The notes under the pieces were generated by a model, which saw only the letters and a program-made list of their open reading frames with translations, made no database searches and was not told the origin of the DNA. Shown piece by piece: positions 16,781 through 24,588 of a stretch of DNA of 64,000 nt. Every line of letters starts with the position of its first letter. Within the stretch, counting starts at the first letter, position 1. Origin of the DNA: an uncultured Bacteroidales bacterium (GTDB taxonomy: Bacteria; Bacteroidota; Bacteroidia; Bacteroidales; UBA932); the NCBI GenBank assembly GCA_905233275.1, contig CAJODR010000007.1:1-64000 (forward strand), given 5' to 3'. Both the position numbers and the translations under genes were made by a program.

Positions 16781-18076
16781 ATGAGAGTACTAATGTTCGG
16801 TTGGGAGTTCCCTCCCCATATCGCAGGCGGCCTCGGCACGGCTTGCGAAGGCATAGTCAAGGGACTTGCCTACAACGGCGTCGAAACGCTCTTCGTAATG
16901 CCTTCCGCCTCCGGTGACGAAGACCAGAGCGCCACGACAATCATCAACGCCAGCGACGTCGCAGTCGACACCATGGCCACGTCCGTGGACGAATTCCTCG
17001 ACAGGGTCAAATTCATCCACATCGGCACCAACATGGTTCCGTACGCCGATCCGGAGGAGTTCTCCCGCCTCGTTGAGGAGGACCGTTCCAGGCAGGTGCG
17101 CGACTTCAAGATTTCCTACGGCCAGAAGTTCAAATTCTCCGGCAAGTACGGAGCCAACCTCATGGAGGAAGTGGCCCGCTACGCCATGGTCGGAGGTACC
17201 ATTGCCATGCAGCGCAAGGATGATTTCGACGTCATCCACGCACATGACTGGCTGACCTACTATGCAGGCATTGCTGCCAAGCAGCTGACCGGCAAACCCC
17301 TCGTGATCCACGTCCACGCGACTTCATTCGACCGCGGCAGCGTCGACAATATTGACACCCGCGTATTCGCCATTGAAAAACGTGGAATGGAAGAGGCCGA
17401 CCGGGTTGTCACCGTGAGCGACCTCACCCGCGGCATCGTTATCAACAAATACGGCATCGACCCTTCCAAGGTGGTCACTGTCCATAATGCCGTCGATTTC
17501 AGCGGACGCGAAAATCTCGAAGTCCAGAGAGGCGTCAAGGAGAAGGTAGTCACCTTCCTCGGCCGCATCACCTACCAGAAAGGTCCCGAATACTTCATCG
17601 AAGCTGCCGCCAAGGTCCTCAAGAGGACCAAGAACGTGCGCTTCGTCATGGCCGGCAGCGGCGACATGATGAACCGCTGCATCCGCCATGCGGCACGCCT
17701 GGGCATCTCCGACCGCTTCCATTTCACGGGATTCCTCCGTGGTGTGGACGTCCAGAAGATGTTCGCCCTTTCGGACGTGTACATCATGCCGTCCATTTCG
17801 GAGCCGTTCGGCATTTCGCCTCTTGAGGCCATGCGTACGGGCGTCCCCTCCATCATTTCCAAGCAGTCCGGCGCCGCGGAGGTCCTCCGCTATGCGTTCA
17901 AGGTGGACTTCTGGGATGTCGATGCGATGGCGGACGACATCTATGCCCTCCTCAATTACCCCGCTCTCGCGGAATTCGCCAACAAGGAGGGATTCGACGA
18001 AGTCAATGCCCTCAAGTGGAACGGCGCCACAGCCAAATTAAAGAAAGTATACGAATCAGTTGTAAATCACCAGTGA
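16781..18076 (+). CDS. GT4-type glycosyltransferase, glycogen-synthase-like
   Basis: A 431-residue GT-B glycosyltransferase. The N-terminal domain has the FGWEFPPHIAGGLGTACEGI glycine-rich loop used by glycogen-synthase-like and GT4 enzymes to bind the acceptor; the C-terminal domain has VTFLGRITYQKGPEYFIEAA and the E-x7-E type motif (PSISEPFGISPLEAM) that binds the sugar nucleotide. Such enzymes occur in the glycogen cluster of many Bacteroidota and probably make or extend alpha-glucan or a maltose-1-phosphate-like primer; the precise donor and product are not known. Position between the debranching enzyme and a GH57 enzyme, with 1-3 bp gaps, supports a glycogen role. Confidence 0.82.
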   Translation: MRVLMFGWEFPPHIAGGLGTACEGIVKGLAYNGVETLFVMPSASGDEDQSATTIINASDVAVDTMATSVDEFLDRVKFIHIGTNMVPYADPEEFSRLVEEDRSRQVRDFKISYGQKFKFSGKYGANLMEEVARYAMVGGTIAMQRKDDFDVIHAHDWLTYYAGIAAKQLTGKPLVIHVHATSFDRGSVDNIDTRVFAIEKRGMEEADRVVTVSDLTRGIVINKYGIDPSKVVTVHNAVDFSGRENLEVQRGVKEKVVTFLGRITYQKGPEYFIEAAAKVLKRTKNVRFVMAGSGDMMNRCIRHAARLGISDRFHFTGFLRGVDVQKMFALSDVYIMPSISEPFGISPLEAMRTGVPSIISKQSGAAEVLRYAFKVDFWDVDAMADDIYALLNYPALAEFANKEGFDEVNALKWNGATAKLKKVYESVVNHQ

Positions 18077-18077
18077 T

Positions 18078-19391
18078 ATGAAAAAGAGCATTTGCCTGTA
18101 TTTCCAGGTACACCAGCCTACCAGGCTTAGGACATACCGCTTCTTCGATATCGGGAAGGACTCCCATTACTATGACGACTTCGCCAACAGGACCATCCTG
18201 AGGCGCATCGCCCAGAAGTGCTATCTCCCTATGAACCAGCTTCTTCTCGAAGCTATCAAGAAGCACAAGGGCGCATTCAAGGTGGCATTCTCCATCTCCG
18301 GCAGCGCCCTCGAGCAGTTCGAGCGCTATTTCCCCGAGGTGATTGACAGCTTCAAGGCCCTCGCGGCGACCGGCAAGGTCGAATTCCTCGCAGAGACCTA
18401 CAACCATTCGCTCTCCTCGCTCGCTTCCGAGTCCGAATTCCGCCACCAGGTGGAGAAGCACAAGGCTACCATCGAGCGCCTCTTCGGCGTGACCCCGACC
18501 GCCTTCCGCAACACCGAGCTCATCTACAGCGACGCCATCGGCGAAGAGGCATGGAACCTCGGCTTCAAGACCGTCCTCACCGAGGGCGCCCGCCACATCA
18601 TGGGCTGGAAGAGCCCCAACTTCATCTACAGCAACCCCATCCAGCCGAGGCAGAAACTCCTCCTCCGCAACTACAGCCTCTCCGACGACATCGCCTTCCG
18701 TTTCTCGGACCGCGGTTGGAGCATGTGGCCCCTTACTGCCGATAAGTACCTCTCCTGGGTCAAGGAATCCGCAAAGGATGATGAGATCGTCAACCTCTTC
18801 ATGGACTACGAGACCTTCGGCGAGCACCAGAAAGCCGAAAGCGGCATATTCGACTTCATGAAAGCCCTCCCGGGCGAATTCATAGCCGACGGCGAATTCG
18901 AATTCGTCACCCCTTCAGAGGCTGCGCGCAAGCACAAGGCAGTCGCAGACCTCGAAGTGTTCGACCCCATCTCCTGGGCGGACGAGGAAAGGGACGTCAC
19001 CGCATGGCTCGGCAACGAGCTCCAGCAGGAGGCCTTCAACAAGGTCTACGCCATGACCGAGAAACTCTCCATCGTCAACAATCCCGAACTGTGGGAGGAC
19101 TACGGCCATCTCCAGGAGAGCGACCATTTCTATTACATGTGCACCAAGTTCTTCTCCGACGGCGAGGTCCACAAGTATTTCAATCCATACGACACTCCTT
19201 ACGAGGCGTTCATCAACTATATGAACGTGATTTCCGACTTCCAGATCCGTCTGGACGAAGCCAGGGCCGCCCTCGACGTCAAGGAGACCATGGAGAATGA
19301 AATCAAGAATGCTCCCGTAAAGAAGGCCCCGGCAAAGAAGGCTCCCGCCAAGAAAGCCCCGGTCAAGAAAGCCCCTGCCAAGAAGAAATGA
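18078..19391 (+). CDS. GH57 alpha-amylase/glucanotransferase with a Lys-Ala-Pro tail
   Basis: A 437-residue GH57 enzyme that cleaves or transfers alpha-1,4-glucan chains in the cytoplasm. Family blocks are the N-terminal YFQVHQPTRLR, GKVEFLAETYNHSL, FRNTELIYSD (candidate nucleophile Glu) and LFMDYETFGEHQ (candidate acid Asp). The family core ends near residue 400. Residues 412-437 are a run of KKAPA/KKAPV units ending in AKKK, like the basic tail of histone-H1-like proteins; its role here is unknown. The gene starts 1 bp after the GT4 gene and its last bases overlap the start of the synthase-phosphorylase fusion (ATGA). Confidence 0.85.
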   Translation: MKKSICLYFQVHQPTRLRTYRFFDIGKDSHYYDDFANRTILRRIAQKCYLPMNQLLLEAIKKHKGAFKVAFSISGSALEQFERYFPEVIDSFKALAATGKVEFLAETYNHSLSSLASESEFRHQVEKHKATIERLFGVTPTAFRNTELIYSDAIGEEAWNLGFKTVLTEGARHIMGWKSPNFIYSNPIQPRQKLLLRNYSLSDDIAFRFSDRGWSMWPLTADKYLSWVKESAKDDEIVNLFMDYETFGEHQKAESGIFDFMKALPGEFIADGEFEFVTPSEAARKHKAVADLEVFDPISWADEERDVTAWLGNELQQEAFNKVYAMTEKLSIVNNPELWEDYGHLQESDHFYYMCTKFFSDGEVHKYFNPYDTPYEAFINYMNVISDFQIRLDEARAALDVKETMENEIKNAPVKKAPAKKAPAKKAPVKKAPAKKK

Positions 19392-22300
19392 AAAACTCCG
19401 CAACCGCACCTGACTATCTCTTTGAAGTAAGCTGGGAAGTTTGCAACAAAGTGGGCGGTATATATACGGTCATAGCTACCAAGGCCCTTCACCTGGCCTC
19501 GGAACTTGGCCGTCACCATATCCTCATCGGTCCCGATGTGTGGATGCACCGTGCCGCTAACCCCGATTTCAAAGAAGATACGACACTGTTCCGTTCATGG
19601 CGCCAGCAGGCTGCCGCCGAAGGTCTCCGCTTCAGGGTGGGTCGCTGGAACATTCCCGGCTCGCCGGTAGCCATCCTGGTGGATTTCAAATACCTGCTGC
19701 CCCAGAGCGACGATATTCTCACCAAATTCTGGAAGGATTTCGGCGTGGATTCCATCTCCGGCAACTGGGATTACCGCGAATGCGCCCTCTTCGGCTATGC
19801 CGCCGGCCGCATCATCGAGAGCTTCTGGAACGCCAACCTATCCGAAGCCGACAAGGTCGTGGCCCAGTTCCACGAATGGCAGACCGGCGCCGGCCTCCTC
19901 GAGGTCAAGCGCTCAAAAGTCCCGGTGGCCACGGTCTTCACGACTCACGCCACTGTGATCGGCCGCTGCATCGCAGGCAACAACATTCCCCTCTACGACG
20001 GCATGTCCACGTACGACGGCGATGAAATGGCCCGCCGTTTCGGAGTCGTCGCCCGCCATTCCCTCGAAAAGAAAGCTGCGCAGAATGCCGACGTGTTTAC
20101 CACCGTCAGCGATATCACCGCACGTGAGTGTGCCCAGTTCCTCGGACGCAAGGTGGATGTTGTGACCCCCAATGGTTTCGAGCCCAGCTTCACCCCCGCT
20201 TCCGACGAGGAGTACGAATCTCTCCATGACGAAGCCAGGGAAAGACTCGTCAGGGTAGCCATGGCGATGAGCGGCGAGGAAGTACCCGCAAATGCCGTTT
20301 TCATCGGCATCGGCGGCCGCTACGAGTACCGCAACAAGGGTATCGACATATTTATCGACGCTCTCGAAAAGCTCGCCAAGAGCGGCTACAACGACCGCAG
20401 TATCCAGGCTTTCATTATGATTCCCGGCGGCCACAACGGCCCCGACCGCAATCTCGCCGCAAAACTGGCCGGAAAGGGATTTGAGACCTATACGACGCAG
20501 GTGTCCCATTACCTCATGAACCCAGAGAGCGATACCATCACCCGCTGTCTCAGGGAAAAGGGCCTCACCAATGCCAAAGGCGGCAGCGTCAAGGTCTACT
20601 TCATCCCGAGCTATCTCAACGGGGACGACGGTATCTTCAACATGAAGTACTACACACTCCTCTGCGGACTCGACCTCGCCCTGTTCCCTTCGTATTACGA
20701 GCCATGGGGATACACTCCGCTCGAGGCCCTCGCATTCAGGATCCCCACCCTTACTACGACTCTTGCCGGTTTCGGACTCTGGGTCAAGGATCACTGCGAA
20801 GAGCCCCATCCGGGCATCACGGTCCTCGACCGCGACGACAAGTCCTACCATACAGTCGTCGACGGCACTGTCGCACGCATCCGCGAGATTGCGTCTCTGG
20901 ACAAGACAGCCAGGGAGACCTACAGGTCCAATGCCCTCGATGTGGCTTCCATCGCCCTCTGGGACAAGCAGATCACCTATTATCAGCAAGCCTATTCAAC
21001 CGCCGTCGCCAAGGTCCGCGCGGCCATAGACAGCTACAAAGCAAAAGACAAGACAATGCAATATACCAAATCAATAGCCAGCAACCCCACCTGGCGTTCG
21101 GTGCTCATCACCCGTCACCTTCCCGAAAAGCTCTCCCGCCTGGAGAAGCTTTCCAAGAACCTCTGGTGGTGCTGGAACGAAAGCGCCAAGGCCCTCTTCA
21201 AGGAAATCGATCCTGAGGTCTGGCACCGCAGCGGCCACAATCCGCTCGTGGTACTTGACACCGTGAGTATCAAGAGGTTCCAGCAACTCTCCGAAGACGC
21301 CGCCTTCCTCGCCAAGATGAAATCCGTCTTCGACGAATTCGACGCCTACATGGCCGCAAAGGCCGAAAGGACCAGTCCTTCGGTAGCCTATTTCTGCATG
21401 GAATACGGTCTCGACACCTCGCTTAAGATCTATTCCGGCGGTCTCGGCATCCTCGCCGGTGACTACCTCAAGGAGACCTCCGACATGAACGTCAATCTCG
21501 TTGCAGTCGGTCTCCTCTACCGCTTCGGATACTTCACTCAGATTATCTCCGGCCAGGGTTACCAGGTCGCCAACTATGATGCCCAGGACTTCACCAGGAT
21601 TCCGGCCACGCCGGTAATGGATGCCGAGGGCAACTGGGTGACCACCAGCGTCGCTTTCCCGGGCCGCAACATCACCGCCCGCGTGTGGAAGGTCGAAGTC
21701 GGCCGCACCGACCTCTATCTCCTCGACGCCGACTACGAGGCCAATACTCCCGAAGACCGCGAGGTCACTTACCACCTCTACGGCGGTAGCTGGGAAAACC
21801 GTCTCAAACAGGAGCTCCTCCTCGGTGTAGGCGGCATCCGCGCCCTCCGCAAGCTCGGTATCGACACCGAGGTCTATCACTGCAATGAAGGCCACGCCGC
21901 ATTCATCGGCCTCGAGCGTCTCCGCGAATACATCGAAAAGGACGGTCTCGACTTCTCCGAGGCCCTCGAAGTGGTTCGCGCCAGCTCCCTGTTTACGACG
22001 CATACTCCCGTTCCCGCAGGCCACGATGCCTTCGAAGAGAGTATGCTCCGCCAGTACATCGGCCATTATCCGACCCGCCTCAAGGTGAGCTGGGAGACCC
22101 TGATGTCACTCGGTAAGGATCATCCCGAGGACAGGAACGAGAAATTCTCCATGTCCAACCTCGCCGCCAACATCTCCCAGAACGTCAACGGCGTCTCGAT
22201 GCTCCACGGCAAGGTCAGCCAGGACATCTTCGCACACATGTACCCCGGCTATCTCCCCGAAGAACTCTATGTCAGCTACGTCACCAACGGTGTCCACTAC

Positions 22301-23620
22301 CCGACCTGGACCGCTCCCGAGTGGAAGCCCGTCCACGCCCGTGTATTCGGCCCCGCTTTCCAGACGCATCACTACGACAAGTCCTGCTTCGAGGGCATCT
22401 ACGCCATTTCTGACGAAGAGGTTTGGTCCGTCAAGAAAGAGCTCAAGCGCAAGCTCATCGATTATCTCCGCGAAAAGCTCCAGGACAAGAGGATCTCGCA
22501 GCATTATTCTCCTTCTGAGATAGTTACCATCCTCGATACCCTGAGGGACGACGTCCTGACGATCGGCTTCGCGAGGAGATTCGCCACCTACAAGCGTGCG
22601 ACCCTCCTTTTCAGCGATCTCGACCGCCTCGACAAGATTGTCAACAATCCTACCCAGCCCGTCCAGTTCCTGTTCGCCGGCAAGGCGCACCCTGCCGACA
22701 AGGCCGGACAGGACCTCATCAAGCGGATCGTCGACATCTCCAAGATGCCGAAATTCATCGGCAAGATCGTATTCGTCCCCGGTTACGACATCACCCTCGC
22801 AAAGCGTCTGGTACAGGGCGTGGACGTCTGGATGAACAACCCTACCCGTCCCCAGGAAGCCTCCGGTACCTCCGGCGAAAAGGCTGCTATGAACGGCACC
22901 ATGCACTTCTCCGTCCTCGACGGATGGTGGGTGGAAGGCTACAGGGAAGGTGCCGGCTGGGCTCTCCCGATCGAACAGGCCTACGAAGACCACAACTACC
23001 AGAACGAGCTCGACTCCGCCACGATCTACACCATCATCGAGAACGACATCGCTCCTGCCTACTACAATATCGACAGGACCACTCTCCGTTCGTCCGAATG
23101 GGTCGGCTACATCAAGAACACCATCGCCCACGTCGCCTGCAACTTCACGACCAACCGCATGCTCACTGACTACATCAACCAGTACTATGCACCCCAGGCC
23201 GTGAGAGCCGCAAGCGTCAAGGATGACGAATTCAAGCTCGCCCGCGAAATCGCCGCATGGAAAAAGCGCGTCCGCCGCGAATGGGAGAATGTCGCCATCA
23301 TCGCCCGCAGCGACCCCCAGACCGCATACGACCTCACCGAGAGCAGCCCTCTCCATACCGAGATCATACTATCGCTCGGTGACCTCACCCCCGAGGATGT
23401 CGGCGTCGAAGTCATCTTCGCCCAGTCCGACAACAAGGGTGCCCTCCACATCTCCGACGTTGAGGAAATGAAGGTCGCCAAGTTCGTCGACGGTGTCGCC
23501 ACGTACACCCTCGACCTCATGCCCGACAAGACGGGCGCCTATCAGGTCGGTCTCCGCGCATTCGCCAAAAACGCCCTCCTCCCGCACCGTCAGGACTTCG
23601 AGTGCGTCAAATGGCTGTAG
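19388..23620 (+). CDS. Glycogen synthase (GT3) fused to alpha-glucan phosphorylase (GT35)
   Basis: A 1410-residue fusion. Residues 1 to about 555 are a eukaryote-type GT3 glycogen synthase, with EVSWEVCNKVGGIYTVIATKA at the start, FTTHATVIGR, PNGFEPSF and YYEPWGYTPLEALAF. Residues about 557-1410 are a TIGR02094-type glucan phosphorylase, with KNLWWCWNESAKALF, FCMEYGLDTSLKIYSGGLGILAGD, HCNEGHAAF and EASGTSGEKAAMNG, where Lys1165 should carry PLP. One chain thus joins an enzyme that adds glucose to glycogen with one that releases glucose-1-phosphate. Met557 (ATG 21056) stands at the joint and may be the former start of a separate phosphorylase. Both halves keep their key motifs. It overlaps ribF by 10 bp. 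Confidence 0.92.
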   Translation: MKNSATAPDYLFEVSWEVCNKVGGIYTVIATKALHLASELGRHHILIGPDVWMHRAANPDFKEDTTLFRSWRQQAAAEGLRFRVGRWNIPGSPVAILVDFKYLLPQSDDILTKFWKDFGVDSISGNWDYRECALFGYAAGRIIESFWNANLSEADKVVAQFHEWQTGAGLLEVKRSKVPVATVFTTHATVIGRCIAGNNIPLYDGMSTYDGDEMARRFGVVARHSLEKKAAQNADVFTTVSDITARECAQFLGRKVDVVTPNGFEPSFTPASDEEYESLHDEARERLVRVAMAMSGEEVPANAVFIGIGGRYEYRNKGIDIFIDALEKLAKSGYNDRSIQAFIMIPGGHNGPDRNLAAKLAGKGFETYTTQVSHYLMNPESDTITRCLREKGLTNAKGGSVKVYFIPSYLNGDDGIFNMKYYTLLCGLDLALFPSYYEPWGYTPLEALAFRIPTLTTTLAGFGLWVKDHCEEPHPGITVLDRDDKSYHTVVDGTVARIREIASLDKTARETYRSNALDVASIALWDKQITYYQQAYSTAVAKVRAAIDSYKAKDKTMQYTKSIASNPTWRSVLITRHLPEKLSRLEKLSKNLWWCWNESAKALFKEIDPEVWHRSGHNPLVVLDTVSIKRFQQLSEDAAFLAKMKSVFDEFDAYMAAKAERTSPSVAYFCMEYGLDTSLKIYSGGLGILAGDYLKETSDMNVNLVAVGLLYRFGYFTQIISGQGYQVANYDAQDFTRIPATPVMDAEGNWVTTSVAFPGRNITARVWKVEVGRTDLYLLDADYEANTPEDREVTYHLYGGSWENRLKQELLLGVGGIRALRKLGIDTEVYHCNEGHAAFIGLERLREYIEKDGLDFSEALEVVRASSLFTTHTPVPAGHDAFEESMLRQYIGHYPTRLKVSWETLMSLGKDHPEDRNEKFSMSNLAANISQNVNGVSMLHGKVSQDIFAHMYPGYLPEELYVSYVTNGVHYPTWTAPEWKPVHARVFGPAFQTHHYDKSCFEGIYAISDEEVWSVKKELKRKLIDYLREKLQDKRISQHYSPSEIVTILDTLRDDVLTIGFARRFATYKRATLLFSDLDRLDKIVNNPTQPVQFLFAGKAHPADKAGQDLIKRIVDISKMPKFIGKIVFVPGYDITLAKRLVQGVDVWMNNPTRPQEASGTSGEKAAMNGTMHFSVLDGWWVEGYREGAGWALPIEQAYEDHNYQNELDSATIYTIIENDIAPAYYNIDRTTLRSSEWVGYIKNTIAHVACNFTTNRMLTDYINQYYAPQAVRAASVKDDEFKLAREIAAWKKRVRREWENVAIIARSDPQTAYDLTESSPLHTEIILSLGDLTPEDVGVEVIFAQSDNKGALHISDVEEMKVAKFVDGVATYTLDLMPDKTGAYQVGLRAFAKNALLPHRQDFECVKWL

Positions 23621-24522
23621 CGACCACAGGCTTCTTTGACGGTGTCCACACCGGCCACCGCCAAGTGATCGAAAAACTCGTCTCCACCGCCCGCGAGCGT
23701 GGAGACGAGTCTCTCGTTCTCACATTCTGGCCCCACCCGAGGACTGTTTTTCAGAGGGATGCGCGGGATCTTCGCCTCCTCAATTCCCTGGACGAGAAAA
23801 AGACAATTCTCTCTTCCCTCGGCGTCGACCGCATCGAGGTTCTGCCCTTTACCAAGTCCTTCGCCGCCCTTACAGCGCAGGAGTACATCCGCGACATCCT
23901 CGTCGCCCGCTTCGGCGTCACCGCCATGGTCGTCGGCTACGACAACACCCTCGGCTCGGATGTAAAAGGGTCTGATGATATAGTGTCGATAGCAAAAGCC
24001 TTTGATGTTGAAGTTGTTCCGGCAGGTATAGGGTACTCGGAACCTGTGGCCACCCACGGCCACAAAGACATCATTTCGCACGGAATCAAAGTATCAAGTA
24101 CGAAGATAAGGAAAGCATTGGAGGCAGGGGAGATAGAGACTGCGGAGCAGATGCTGGGGTACCGCTATGGGCTGAGGGGTGTAGTCGTGGCGGGCAACAG
24201 GATGGGACGCACCATCGGCTTCCCGACAGCCAATATGCAGCTTTACGAGCCCCTGAAGATCGTGCCCTGCGGCGGCGTATATGCCGTCGACGTCGAGGTG
24301 ATGGGGCGACAGTTTCGGGGCATGTGCAACATCGGAGTGCGCCCCACTGTGGGCGGCACCTTCCGCACCATAGAGACAAACATCTTCGATTTCGACGAAG
24401 ACATCTACGGCCTCGACCTCACAATCCGCTTCCGTCGATTCCTCCGCCCCGAGCAGAAATTCCCCTCCCTGGAAGCCCTCCGTGACCAGCTCACGCTTGA
24501 CCGTATAGCCTGTAAGGCTTGA
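23611..24522 (+). CDS. ribF: Bifunctional riboflavin kinase / FMN adenylyltransferase
   Basis: A 303-residue enzyme making FMN from riboflavin and then FAD. The N-terminal nucleotidyltransferase half opens directly with TTGFFDGVHTGHRQVI (the GxFDGxHxGH motif) and has VVGYDNTLGSD and a KVSSTKIRKAL block near its end. The C-terminal riboflavin-kinase half has GNRMGRTIGFPTANM, with the conserved PTAN, and the late IETNIFDFDEDIYG. ATG 23611 is chosen; a GTG at 23602 is possible. The start lies inside the end of the synthase-phosphorylase gene, so ribF is the last gene of the glycogen operon by position, without a known functional link. Confidence 0.95.
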   Translation: MAVATTGFFDGVHTGHRQVIEKLVSTARERGDESLVLTFWPHPRTVFQRDARDLRLLNSLDEKKTILSSLGVDRIEVLPFTKSFAALTAQEYIRDILVARFGVTAMVVGYDNTLGSDVKGSDDIVSIAKAFDVEVVPAGIGYSEPVATHGHKDIISHGIKVSSTKIRKALEAGEIETAEQMLGYRYGLRGVVVAGNRMGRTIGFPTANMQLYEPLKIVPCGGVYAVDVEVMGRQFRGMCNIGVRPTVGGTFRTIETNIFDFDEDIYGLDLTIRFRRFLRPEQKFPSLEALRDQLTLDRIACKA

Positions 24523-24588
24523 TCTTCGTCCCTTCGCTGGCGCAAAACCCCTGTTTCAATAAAAAACATTATCTTGCAGAAAAAAGTG

